DNA of 64,000 nt, taken from positions 43,563,094-43,627,093 of the forward strand of contig OY829645.1 in the NCBI GenBank assembly GCA_963691815.1, given 5' to 3'. Below, one piece after another: positions 1-10,810 of this stretch. The first letter of the stretch is position 1. Every line of letters begins with the position of its first letter. Position numbers and translations under genes: made by a program. Origin of the DNA: Echiichthys vipera. Its lineage: Eukaryota; Chordata; Actinopteri; Perciformes; Trachinidae. Under the pieces are notes generated by a model. The model had not been told where the DNA came from. It searched no databases and was given only the letters and a program-made list of their open reading frames with translations.

Positions 1-687
1 CTGTAAAAAAACATCTGCCTGTCTATACATCCATGTACGGATCTGCTGATATTGAATAATTACGCGTACAGATTGATTTTAGGTCCAATCTCAACGTTTA
101 TACAATTCTTGCTTTGTACAATATCTGCTACTAGGATAGTGTTACGGTTCGGGGAAGATCACGGTTAAAGAAATGTTTGGAAATGGTTAAAGAAGTTGGA
201 CCCCACATCCAGAACATTTATAAAGCAGCAGACTAATAAAAAATATTTCCTGCGTAAAGACCTAGTGGATAATGGCGTCCTGAGCAGAGAAGTAAGTCTC
301 CGTCCGTCTGTGTGTGTTGTTATCTGGGTTTCTGTGTCTGTTCGTTTTGACAGCTGCGTGTGCATGTTATTAAGTTCCTGGTGCGTCGGTATCTGACGCC
401 GAGGGGCTGTTAGAAAAACATTTTCACATTCGCTGAAACTGTCACAATATCTTGACAGCGCGATGAGACAGACGTAAAAAAGCCGAGGTATCTCTACCTC
501 CACCTACCAAAGAAAAGTAATAAACTAGCGTGACCAAATCTCAAGAAGATCTGGTCTGGGAAACACCCATTAACTTTCTCGTATTTGAGGCGTGGTTTAC
601 GATTTCCAAGAGCTGTTAATGGGCGCTACGAATGTCAATCAAATGCGTCTGCACGTAGCTCATAGCCAATTGTATCAATTATACCAG
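1..687. other. Intergenic DNA, no recognised gene
   Basis: No gene was recognised. One short plus-strand open stretch (about 166-290) ends in a strong donor-like GTAAGT and is discussed as a finding. The remainder shows no repeat family or RNA gene that I can name. Confidence 0.5.
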
Positions 688-1108
688 ATGACATATGTAT
701 CTCATCTCATCTCATCTCATCTCATCTTCAACCGCTTATCCGGGGTCAGGTCGCGGGGGCAGCAGCTTTAGCAGGGGACCCCAAACTTCCCTTTCCCGGG
801 CCACATTAACCAGCTCTAACTGGGGGATCCTGGCGCGTTCCCAGGCCAGTGTGGAGATATAATCTCTCTCTTCCAGCTGGACGTGCCTGGATCCCTAGGG
901 AGGCACCCAGGGGGCATCCTTACTAGATGATCCTGAACCACCTCAACTGGCTCCTTTCAACGCAAAGGAGCAGCGGCTCTACTCCGAGTTCCTCACGGAT
1001 GCTGAACTTCTCCCCCTCTCTCTAAGGGAGACTCCAGCCCCCCTCCTGAGAAAACCCATTTCGGCCGCTTGTACCCGCAACCTCGTTCTTTCGGTCATGA
1101 CATATGTA
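688..1108 (-). mobile_element. 5'-truncated LINE copy 1 with 12-bp target duplication
   Basis: The element proper is 700-1096 on the minus strand. It is flanked on both sides by the perfect direct repeat ATGACATATGTA (688-699 and 1097-1108). The 3' tail is a TGAGA-type pentamer array, read as TCTCA at 700-725 on the plus strand. The internal sequence is the same 3' region seen at eight other places in the window and encodes the C-terminal end of a non-LTR reverse transcriptase. Here the frame is damaged. The 5' truncation and target duplication are typical of target-primed reverse transcription. An RTE/Rex-type clade is my guess from memory. Confidence 0.85.
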
Positions 1109-2895
1109 GAGCAACAAAAATTTGACGATGAAGAAGACAATGGGTCAGAGATTCAACTGTATACGATGGCATTGAGCCACGATTGCCGTCTGTGCAGGAC
1201 AAACATGAGGGAAGAAGTATCTAAGGCTACATCGAAAGTTAACTTCACGTCTACTGATCTGTAGCTGTACGTAAACCACAAGCTTTCGTGTGGCGCCTCG
1301 CCGTCATCATCGCCTCGCCGTCCCTCTCCGTTTTGTGACTGGTTCCATTGAATCCAGGCTGCCGAGCAGGGGTGAAATGAAATCACGTGCAAGCCAGCGT
1401 GGGTATACCCAGGCTACTCCGATGCAGATTCAAGAACTGCTCTGAACTCTGATCAAACTGTGAAACTGTATTGCACATTTCTCACATAAAATGTTTTCAG
1501 AAACATATTTTACTGTACTGTTTATCTGAAATATGAGGTTTGTGACCAAGTCGAGCCCCTCAGTGTGGGCGCGATTCTCAGCTGATCGCCATTTCGATCA
1601 AAATTCAATGTGACACTCGCTGAATCATTTCTTCAGCAAACAAACAGCGAAACGTCTGCACTTCGTCAATGCCATTACTAAAATAAATCTGTCGATTGAA
1701 TAAGAATTGCAGTCTCTATTGACGGTAGGATGGTTATTTAAAATGGCAGGTTTGTGCTAGCCTCGTGAGACCGTCCTGATCTCTGAGCTCCATTGTATTT
1801 TACTCTCAGATCAGTCTTGTATCGTGCGGCTGAGAAAATTGGGAGAAGTTTGACTAGTGACCGAACCAATCAGTGTTGGTTTTGAGGCGGCTCGAAGTGT
1901 GACGCAAAGAGAAGCGACTGTTCAGTGTTAACAACATGGTGGCTTCCACAGATGAGATGAGGGCAGCTATTGAGCAAGTCACTCTCTAATGTTTTTTTCT
2001 CTGGATCCTTCTGTTGGAATATGGACCGGGACCCTGAAATTGTGTCTTTTATCCGTAAATTCACGTTACACAAACAGCAAATATCCTTTATCGAAATGTT
2101 GTTTACTTTCTGAGCTTTTGCCCCGACGCTGTTAGTACATCATACGCTTTCTTGATCTGATTAGTTGATTTGGCCTGCCTGTTGGTGATAGATGGTTTAT
2201 CCAATCAGCAACCAGTACTTTCGCCCATACCCAAAAGATCTCCTAACAAGAGTTCCCAGATGGAAATACTGAACAAATGCGAATCATGTGAATCAATCCA
2301 TCTGGCAGAGTCAGGTTAGGTCTGTGCAGGATGTCCTGTGTTGTCCTTGTGCAATGTGCTCAGGTCCGTTAAAATGAACAGGTCCGTCAAAATTGTGCGA
2401 AAAGTTACTGACGGTAGGACCTGACAGGAAGTCAAAATACGCTTAAGCGGAAGTGCAACAATGCACAATTTTAGCAAACAAAAGGTGACGGTTAAGCATG
2501 AAAAACCCAAAACAAGAATTGAACCCTGTTCCTCTAGCTTAAAGTTGTGTGTTTTAGCAGCCGACCTCCACCCCAGCCTTCCTTCCTACACGGGGGCTTG
2601 CTCTATTATACTACACACACAATAAAAATGTCGAGATCACACGAATTACTGCGCGTTACTTTTTGTTGTTACACGAAAACTGCAAGAGAAAACCCTAGCT
2701 AGTGACGGTTCTCTGACCCATCAGTGGTCTGCGGTGTGTTAATTCCACCTTCTAGTATCGGCTCAGCTCGCTTAGAAACTCGACTGAGGTGGAATCAAAA
2801 ATAATAATGGAAAACCAGGAGAAAGCGAGTCGAGTTGAGCAGTACCCGCAGTGGAAATGGCTGCAAAACTCAGACATGCTAACACGTAGCTGGGG
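1109..2895. other. Intergenic DNA without recognised genes
   Basis: Nothing identifiable was found. A short plus-strand open stretch (about 1110-1263, ending TAG) contains a CxxC pair but matches no family I recognise. Positions 2700-2870 resemble a degenerate short DNA transposon seen elsewhere in fish genomes, but the ends could not be defined. Confidence 0.4.
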
Positions 2896-3551
2896 TTAAA
2901 GTGTTTTTCCGGCGCAAAATCATCCCATGGTCTTTTTCGGCGCTTACATACATTAAATAGGCCATCAGGACAGTTTTTTTTTGTGTAACGACCGTTAACG
3001 GATATCCAGTGGAGTTGCTAACAGCCAGACGTGGCTAACAGTGATTAGCTCGGGGCAGTACGGTGAAGGCATTCAAACGTCTTTTTTAACCACTAATGCT
3101 GCTGAAAATAACACCAAACCTCTGCAGTAGCATGAGAAGAGTCCCTACACACAAAACAAAGCACCAACAACGTAGTTAGTGAACCCAGAGTTTATTAAAA
3201 GAGTGTTTTCAATACTCAACAACTGGCCCCTGTACCAGCTCCTCTCATAGTTAAGTCCATTCAAGTGGATTACCAAAGTCAATCCCAAAGGAAGGAGCTC
3301 ATTGGTGCTTTGTTTTCTGTGTAGGGACTCATCTCATGCTGCTGCAGAGGTTTGCTGTTATTTTCAGCAGAATTTGTGGTTAAAAAAGACGTTTGAATGC
3401 CTTCACCGTTCTGCGCCGAGCTAATCAGTGTTAGCCACGTCTGGCTGTTAGCCAGTCTACACGATTTCTCTGTTATTAGTTGTTACAGGACAAAAACTGT
3501 CACTATGACTAATTTGATGTATGTAAGCGCCAAACTGGAATTACACTTTAA
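2896..3551. mobile_element. Foldback non-autonomous DNA transposon, copy A
   Basis: The two ends are long inverted repeats of about 240 bp. The left arm runs from AAAGTG at 2898 through about 3150. The right arm, about 3310-3551, is its reverse complement and ends CACTTTAA. Both termini sit in TTAA. A middle section of about 150 bp is unique. Copies B (18050-18680) and C (36408-36991) share the arms and the middle. There is no coding capacity. TTAA at both ends would fit a piggyBac-type target site, but because TTAA is palindromic the exact boundary and superfamily stay open. Confidence 0.75.
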
Positions 3552-4072
3552 TAATTTGTATCCACTTGATTAAATCTGCAGATGATTCTCACCAATTCTG
3601 CAGATTCACAGATATTTTTAGCCTCTTTTTAGCCACATTTTTTCTTTGGTTCAGCATCAGCGTTTCCAGCAGCAGCAGCAGTTTTCATCAACCAAGCAAA
3701 ACCTCTGTGGTCTGCACACTACTGCTGCAGCAGACAGACACTGAAGCTGGGGAACATACCGGAGCATTCAGCAGCTGCAGATATTTTCCCTCAGGGGTTA
3801 CAGCACCGGAGACCAAAAACAGAGCTTCTTCTTCTTCTTCCTCTTAAAAGCAGAGTGCATACTGGATGTATATGCCTCAAATAAAAACCACTTAATGCAG
3901 CTTTGAGGAAACAAGTCACGCTCACTAACAGAACCCTCTGGTGGATCTCAACGTAGAAAAGCATCAGTAATCTTTGGACTGTCAGGAGTCAGAGATTAGA
4001 GAGTCAGGAAAGGTCAAAATCAACAAAGCACCAAGGTAAACATAACCTCTGCGTCCCTCTGTCTTCACCTAC
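3552..4072. other. Spacer downstream of the signal-peptide exon
   Basis: This would be intron sequence of the minus-strand gene whose first exon lies at 4073-4170. A 93-residue plus-strand open frame at 3566-3847 is serine-rich and low in complexity, and I do not regard it as a gene. No second exon was recognised here. Confidence 0.4.
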
Positions 4073-4170
4073 CTGCCAGCAGCTTGTCGGTCGAGGCTGG
4101 TGGACGACTGCAGATGGAGGACGAGGAGGAGGAGGATGCAGCAGCAGCAGTGTTTCCATGGTGAAGCCAT
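4073..4170 (-). CDS. Probable first coding exon of a secreted or membrane protein (signal peptide), gene incomplete
   Basis: On the minus strand an ATG at 4170 opens 32 codons plus two bases and ends at a strong donor, GCAG/GTAGGTG (GT at 4072-4071). The peptide starts MASPWKH, continues with four cysteines and a leucine-rich core ILLLLVLHL, then a polar stretch QSSTSLDRQAAG. This is a textbook signal peptide with a plausible cleavage region. The sequence 70-150 bp upstream has promoter elements (see 4243-4324). No following exon was recognised between 1 and 4070, so the rest probably lies outside the window or is too divergent to recognise. The gene is head to head with rps23, 2 kb apart. 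As I recall, human ATP6AP1L lies head to head with RPS23, so an ATP6AP1-like gene is a reasonable but unproven guess. Another frame over the same DNA encodes a proline-rich peptide without a signal sequence and is less likely. Confidence 0.55.
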
Positions 4171-4242
4171 CGCTGTGGAGACCAGAGAGTGATGCCAGCA
4201 CACACTCTCCCCCTCCTAATCTACTCTAATCAGCCCCCTGGC

Positions 4243-4324
4243 TTTAAGCCCCCTGACAGACTGAGGAAGCAGCCAATCAGCACGCAGCAGAGGCAGACGG
4301 CGCAGACAGAGCCCCGCCCCCGGC
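4243..4324 (-). promoter_or_regulatory. Promoter of the signal-peptide gene: GC box, CCAAT box, TTAAA
   Basis: Read on the minus strand, the elements come in the usual order: a GC box (GGGGGCGGGGC, 4311-4323), an ATTGG inverted CCAAT box (about 4271-4281) and a TATA-like GGCTTAAAG (about 4243-4251). The ATG follows about 75 bp further down at 4170. Spacing and order fit an RNA polymerase II core promoter. The start site itself cannot be read from sequence. Confidence 0.5.
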
Positions 4325-4579
4325 TGTTCCTACATTTTCTCAGTCAAAACACATTTAATTTCAGCAGATTAAAGGTCGTCACAATGACAAGTGCACCCAC
4401 AATTCACATCAAATAGTGAACAATAGTGACCTTGAATCTATTTTTCCAAACGTGGAATACAAACATTAGCTGCTTCTCAGTCATTTTATTATTTATTGGA
4501 TAATTCTGCTGCACAGCGAGATCCATGTTGTTGTTTTTTCACCTTAAAAGACTGTTCAAATATTATTAAACTTAAAATT

Positions 4580-4815
4580 ATTAAACTGTTCAGAACAATA
4601 CAATAGGAAGCACCTTATGTTTTTTCTCATAATCTGTCCACTGCACCTTAGATTATTATATTATATATATTTACATTTACAATACAATTAATCCGCTTAT
4701 TTATACATTTAATTTGATAATTATCTATTATATTTAATTTTTATATTATTGTTTTGATGTGTCTTTGCTGTTACACTGCAAATTCCCAGCTCGGGATCAA
4801 TAAAGTATTTCTATT
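4580..4815 (+). repeat. L2/Rex1-type LINE 3' tail fragment
   Basis: Positions 4585-4680 match the reverse complement of about 46345-46432, including the shared string TCTCATAATCTGTCCACTGC. The block ends in a LINE-type tail, CTCGGGATCAATAAAGTA, at about 4792-4810. It is a short 3' fragment without coding sequence, within an A+T-rich stretch (4331-5230) that otherwise holds nothing recognised. Confidence 0.55.
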
Positions 4816-5235
4816 CTTTTATATTCTATTATACTTTTTCTTGTGTACTTTCAATAAATTCAATAAAAAAACTGAATAATTCTGCTGTTTCTGTTTCATA
4901 AAGTATGACACAGTTATTAGGTTGGGTCAGTTTTCTGTTTGTGTGTTTTGTTGATGTTGGTCTGATTATTACTTTGGGCAGCTTAAGTTATTATTTACTT
5001 TGCAGATTTTACTACAAATTTTAAATCAACTAATAAATTATGATATATTGTTAAAGGTTGAGCCACCCAGCAATACACAGAGGAAGTAGCTCTATCTTTA
5101 CCAGCAACAACATTAAAATGAGGAACACATAAATGCATCAATTATTATAAATATACGGTTCTGAAATGGGCTTTTCTGCATAATGAGGGAACACTGACAG
5201 GTTTATTTACACTGTAAAATGTAGCTCAGGGCATA

Positions 5236-5998
5236 TTATATTCGCCCCAATTAACAAAACAAAATAAAATAAAATAAAATAAAATAAATTAACTCAAATA
5301 AATTAAACTAACTCAAGTAAAAATAAAATAAAAATAAAATAAACTCAACTCAAGTAAACTAAACTTAACTAAAATAAAATCAAATAAAATAAATAAACTA
5401 ACTAAAATAAAATAAAATAAAATAAATAAACTAACTAAAATAAAATACAATAACTAAAATAAAACAAAATAAATAAAATAAAATAAAATAAAATAAACTC
5501 AACGCAACTAAATTAAAATAAAACAAATAAACATAACTCAATAAACTTAACTAACCTAAAATAAAATAAAATAAAATATAAAACAAAATAAAATAAAATA
5601 AAATAAGCTCAACTAAACTAAACTAAACTAAACTAAACTAAACTAAACTAAACTAAACTAAACTTAACTAAAATGAAATGAAATGAAATAAAATGAAATA
5701 AAATAAAACAAATAAACTGACTAAAATAAATTAAACCAAACAAAGAAACTTAACTCAAATAAACTTAACTAACCTAAAATAAAAAAAATAAAAAAACAAA
5801 ATTAAATTAAATTAAATTAAATAAGCTCAACTCAACTCAACTCAACTAAACTAAACTAAAATGAAATAAAATAAAACAAATAAACTGACTAAAATAAACT
5901 AAACCAAAAAAATAAACTTAACTCAAATAAACTTAACTAAACTTAAATAAAATAAAATAATAAAAATTCAACAAACTCAACTCAACTTAAATAAACTG
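5236..5998. repeat. Degenerate TAAAA/TAAAC pentanucleotide repeat
   Basis: About 760 bp consist almost entirely of AAATA, AACTA and related five-base units, with pure runs of ACTAA (about 5610-5662) and AAAAT, and few G bases. It is a compound microsatellite. It lies directly upstream of the rps23 promoter region and ends about 150 bp before the rps23 pyrimidine tract. Confidence 0.9.
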
Positions 5999-6144
5999 AA
6001 ATAAACAAATGATTGTAATTGTCTGCTCTGTATTAAATATAAATATATCTAATTAACCTGATGTGCTTAATTTCAGTCAGGCACGTTCCGTGGCCACACC
6101 CACCCGGGGTCCTCAGCCTTCACATTACCGCGGTGCATCCTGGA

Positions 6145-6161
6145 TCCTTCCTTTCCTTCCC
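6145..6161 (+). promoter_or_regulatory. rps23: Putative 5'TOP pyrimidine tract of rps23
   Basis: An uninterrupted run of 17 pyrimidines lies 18 bp upstream of the rps23 ATG. Ribosomal protein mRNAs normally start with a C inside such a 5' terminal oligopyrimidine tract, which puts translation under mTOR/LARP1 control. The transcription start is inferred to lie inside this tract. Confidence 0.6.
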
Positions 6162-6179
6162 AGGCTCTCTTCAGCAATC

Positions 6180-8665
6180 ATGGGTACGACCAAACTTCAC
6201 CCGAAACACTCGTTAATTCCTCTCCCTGCTCCGCTCTTTCACCTCTGTGTCCTGTTTTAACGTCTTATCAACACTTTTAGACGCGTTTCTGGTGAAAAAC
6301 TCCTCATTTTGTTAGAAAATTATCGGTTTTTACGGTTCTCCGGTCCCGCAACGTGGAGCGGCCATCACCGTGTGAGCGGCGGGGTTAGCCCTGTTAGCTT
6401 AGCATTACAAACGTCCCTTTTACCGCATTTAACGGCTGCTTTTAATGCGATATTATTTAACTAACGGCTGGATAACTATTTTTGTAACCGTTAAATTAAC
6501 GTTGGTGTTGAAGGGGAAGTGTCGCGATAATGTGCGAGAACATTTGCCAGTTGCCGAGGTGATATTTGTGTAATAATGATGCACAGTGAAGCTAAATTTA
6601 CTAAGTTTAAAAGATAAATAATTAAACTTTAGACCCGCTACATGTAATTAAATTAAATTCAGCATTTCCTGTAATTTGTTTTAAATATCCGCCTGAAATG
6701 TATATTACGTTTATGAGTTACGAGGTAAAATGACTGGTTTGGTAACACAGATATGTCCGATGCTACTCCTTTATACAATGTGGCTGAAGATAGTTAACAA
6801 TTCATAGTCTGTTTAGGAATAAAGCCTCCTGTCTGTAGCTGAAAAGTGTATTTTGACATTGTTGTTAGTGGTGGTTCTTGAGAGAGTCTGATATTTGTGT
6901 GGTACCTCATGTTCAAGGTTTGAGAACCACTCATTGAAACCAACCAATTTGAGAACCAATCATTGGAAACTTACACGATTTTGTAGTGTTTTTACTGTTA
7001 GTTTTTAATTGGGGTGAATTCAGTACATTTAACCTGGTTTGTTTGACAGTTGTGTAGCTGTAGTCCCAGGTTGTTGTATTTGTTTAACAGTTAAATCACA
7101 AACAAATCATGTTTTTTCATGCATCTTTGGAAAATGGGGTTTGTAAAAAACATAAAAATGCTCTTGGACTGACCACAGTGAGAACAGGGTCTTAAGAGAA
7201 GTGATGGGGAACGATATTTACAGCGCAAACGTTTTAAATTTACACTGTTCAGGTGTGAATGTCGGATCTATCTTGGCCTTTGAGTTTGATGTAAATTACA
7301 AAACAAACCAGAAGATGTTTTTGTTAGTACAGTCATGGTGATAACTCAATTTTAATCTGCATTTCTTAACTCTTGCTGCTGCCACAGAACAGAGAGGCAT
7401 TTTCTCTTACTTAATTATGCAATTCTTTGTTCTTCAGCAGTGTGTGTGTGTGTTTGAGACATTTGAAAATGGCAACACTGGTTCTACATTGACTCTAACA
7501 TTATTTCCCGCCGGTCTTTGTCTTTCCAGGAAAGTGTCGTGGTCTGCGCACAGCCAGGAAGCTCCGTAATCACCGTCGTGAGCAGAAATGGCACGATAAA
7601 CAGTACAAGAAGGCTCATCTGGGCACAGCTCTGAAGGCTAACCCCTTCGGAGGAGCCTCCCACGCCAAGGGCATCGTCCTTGAGAAAGTGTGAGTACTAA
7701 AAGATCGGCCGAACCGTCAACAACTGAAGGCGGAGTGATGGTTACAAAGATAGGGCAGCTCCTCAAACGGTCAACCTCCCCTGATGGTCCAGTTTGGAGG
7801 CTTCTTAACTAAAAAGTTGGTTGAAATTGTCACATTGGATGTTTCAAACTCCAGTTACTCAGGGGACGTTGATACGGTTCTTCTTTCTGGAGCGCCAGTG
7901 ATAGAAATGGTCTTTCTCGCTCGGTCATTCAAACTGTTACGTTCTGAAGTATTGTATCAAGTCTTAAGCTCAGTCTAACTGCTCCTGACATTTCCTTTTG
8001 GGTAACTATCAATTGGTTTCTTGCTGAGTTTCAAGTTTATTAAAGTATCTTGTGTGTTTTCCATCTTCAGTGGTGTGGAGGCTAAGCAGCCCAACTCTGC
8101 CATCAGGAAGTGTGTGAGAGTTCAGCTCATCAAGAACGGCAAGAAGATCACAGCATTCGTCCCCAATGACGGTTGCCTCAACTTCATCGAGGTAAACTCC
8201 TGTCCTGGACGCATCCTTGCATAAACTCCAAACAAGCACTTGTGATCCAGCCTGTTACACGGGGTTTATCTGCGAAATCTGCAGCAGAAACAATCTAAAA
8301 CCAAGTGTTTCAATTTGTATTTCCAGATCAGGAGGATAAAATACTTTAATGATTAGAACGTCACAGGTTTATGCCAGTGTCTTTTGCTACATCTTGATGT
8401 CTGTGTAGTGTCTGCAGGTCCTAAAGTGCCTCAAAGCTGCTGTTAATTCAATCTGGTGCTGATTAATCTGTGAAGATGCTGAGGTGTTGTTGGCTGACCT
8501 TCGTCTCTCGTCTTGCAGGAAAACGATGAGGTTCTGGTGGCAGGATTTGGACGTAAAGGTCACGCCGTCGGTGATATTCCTGGAGTTCGTTTTAAGGTGG
8601 TCAAGGTGGCTAATGTGTCCCTGCTGGCTCTCTACAAAGGCAAGAAGGAGAGGCCCAGGTCATAA
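6180..8665 (+). CDS. rps23: 40S ribosomal protein S23 (uS12), four coding exons
   Basis: Coding exons are 6180-6183, 7530-7689, 8071-8191 and 8519-8665. All introns are GT-AG and phases agree. They give 432 nt, 143 residues plus stop, the exact family length. The first exon contributes only ATG and one base, the usual arrangement in this gene. The protein starts MGKCRGLRTARKL, carries the uS12 signature KQPNSAIRKC with Pro62 (the residue hydroxylated by OGFOD1 in known homologues), and ends GKKERPRS. The protein sits at the decoding centre of the small subunit and affects translational accuracy. The frame has no damage. A 5'TOP-like tract lies upstream and tandem AATAAA signals lie at 8680-8690. 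Identification is close to certain. Confidence 0.98.
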
Positions 8666-8679
8666 ACAGTTAGGCACAA

Positions 8680-8690
8680 AATAAAATAAA
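8680..8690 (+). terminator. rps23: rps23 polyadenylation signals
   Basis: Two overlapping AATAAA hexamers (8680-8685 and 8685-8690) begin 15 bp after the stop codon, consistent with the very short 3' UTR of ribosomal protein mRNAs. A GT-rich stretch follows at about 8705-8735. Confidence 0.7.
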
Positions 8691-9014
8691 CGCGTTGTTT
8701 AATACAGTCTGGTTGTTTAGTGTTTTATTTTGTTTGTCCTCATAATTGTTGCCTTTTTTAAAAGGACTTAAAAAGCATGAAAATTAGTTTAGCTGCTATT
8801 CTTGTTGTAGGGCAGCAAAAATGTTTGGTACACGAGGTAATAAATTATTTAAAAGCAAAAATCTGTGACAAATGCTTTGTGTAATTATCAAAGTCAAAAT
8901 TCTGAAATGTAGCAACTATTTCCAAAATTGGGTTTAGTAAGTTTCCTGGTCAACGGTGAAAAGGCGCAATACTCGATGTAGTTATTTCTGAAAGTCGGAA
9001 GAAAATGATTGATC

Positions 9015-9624
9015 CTCTAAACCAGGGATGTCAAAGTCAAACACATCAGAGAGCCAAATCTGCTACAAGCCGAGGGCCGGACTGGTTCAAAGTTTATTAA
9101 AACATATTAAAATGATGCATTTAACCTGTTGAACCAAGATCTAACACAGTGTACCGTATTTTATTTAGTGATTAAATGAATAATCCAATATTTTTGTACG
9201 GCTCTGTCAGTAATTTCAAGTGAAAACATTTTTCAACAGACAAAAACAAACTTGTCCTGTACATTAAATGAATAAAGCCAGATTTTCTTATTCATATCTT
9301 ACATTTTCAAACAGGCAAACAGCAAAAAAGAACAAATGTGTTCCTTAATATCAAGATAAAGACACAGCTTTGTGAAAATGTGCTTGAAACACCCTGTTCT
9401 CATCGTCCACCTTTCCTTTAGCCGTTATTGGGGGGGGGGGGTGAGACACGGGCTACCGTTGCATTGTGGGTAATGTAGTTTTGGTGCGTGAAAAACACCA
9501 GCAGGCGTCTGTGGCGTGCGGGCCGGTTCTAATACTAATCAAATATCATCCCGGGGGCCAAGATCATTCATTCGTGAGCCGGATCTGGCCCCCGGGCCTT
9601 GACTTTGACACCCATGCTCTAAAC
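9015..9624. mobile_element. Non-autonomous hAT transposon with perfect 8-bp target duplication
   Basis: The element is 9023-9616 (594 bp). It begins CAGGGATGTCAAAGTCAA and ends TTGACTTTGACACCCATG, forming terminal inverted repeats. The flanks are the identical octamer CTCTAAAC (9015-9022 and 9617-9624), the target-site length diagnostic of hAT elements. There is no transposase frame. A run of ten G bases occurs at about 9430. The exact duplication suggests a fairly recent insertion. Confidence 0.9.
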
Positions 9625-10183
9625 TGTTCACGTAGTCTGATTTTAATTTAAATGGATTAAATTCACTGCATTAATAAAACATTATCCAGCACAAAATTCA
9701 GACAGACTCATACAAACTAGCAAAGACTTGATTTTTTCCCCCAACTCTTTATTGATTTTTTTTGCTAATTTTGAACATTGAACGCATCAGACACAGACAT
9801 CTTACAAATTAACACGTTTACATAAAAAGGGTCATTTAAGTTGTATTAACTTCTGTCTCTCAAGATGAAAAATGGACAGATGAACGGGATTCATTAAAAA
9901 AGGAAAGAAAGATTATACGTATCCAGACATGTATATACTCTTCAAAAGTTTTTTAAAAAAGACAGAAAGATAATGTGTATATATATATATTTAAAAAAAA
10001 ATAAAGAGCACTTCTATAGCTCGCCCTCAGACTGTTGTGGTTAAAATCAGACGGTTGCCAAATACTGAAGAACTTTCCTGACTTTTCAGTGAGAATCTGA
10101 TTTTCTCCAGCTCTAAATGTCTCATAACATCCGTCATAAGATTTAAATATGTTGGAGCTGCCTTTTGTTTCTAATTAAAGTAA
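9625..10183. other. Intergenic DNA
   Basis: A+T-rich sequence with short poly-A, poly-T and TA runs. No gene, RNA or named repeat was recognised. Confidence 0.5.
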
Positions 10184-10505
10184 TATTCATTCATTCATCG
10201 TCAACCGCTTATGTCGGGGTCGGGGGGGATGCTGGAGCCGATCCCAGCTGACATCGGGCGTGAGGTGGGGTCCACCCTGGACAGGACGCCAGTCTATCAC
10301 AGGGCACATAGAGACGAACAGAGACAGACAACCATTCACACCTACGGGTGATTTAGAGTCATCAATGAACCCAACACCTGCACGTCTTTGGACTGTGGGA
10401 GGAAACCGGAGAACCCGGAGAAAACCCACGCAGACACGGGGACAACATCAACCAAGCAAAGACTCTTAACTGCGTGGGAGAGCCGAGGATCAAACCACCG
10501 ACCCC
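10184..10505 (-). repeat. SINE-like interspersed repeat, minus copy
   Basis: On the minus strand this is the same repeat as 22311-22660 and 42334-42692. It has an ATTC/GAAT tetramer tail (plus strand 10184-10198) and the shared internal blocks GATAGACTGGCGTCCTGTCC and CACGTCTTTGGACTGTGGGA (plus strand). The 5' head differs from the other copies. The short open frames here are the repeat read in different frames, not genes. Confidence 0.7.
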
Positions 10506-10810
10506 GGGGCACTTGTTTAAAATCTAGTTTCACAACCTTTTATTCTACTTTATATTCCAGATTAATGTCAATTAATCAGAAACTACTTTATACTTTCAAG
10601 CAAAATTGCCAAAATCCTTCGGTCTCGACCTCTGAAGTGAGAACACTTGATGACCTCACCGAGGACTCGGCAGGGAACGAATCTTTCAATATTAATATTT
10701 ATATTTTATGGATGCAACAAATTATCAGTTTATCTGCTGAAGTGAGTGCAGTGGTCGATTAACACGTGAAAATCTAGTTGCAGCCATACCGCTGTGTTCT
10801 GTTCTTTTTT

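Noticed and set aside
3566..3847. 93-residue serine-rich open frame
   Set aside because: Low complexity at the end, no motif, no splice or promoter context.
7690..8518. Possible snoRNAs in rps23 introns
   Set aside because: Ribosomal protein introns often host snoRNAs, but I saw no convincing C/D pair with closing stem nor an H/ACA pattern.
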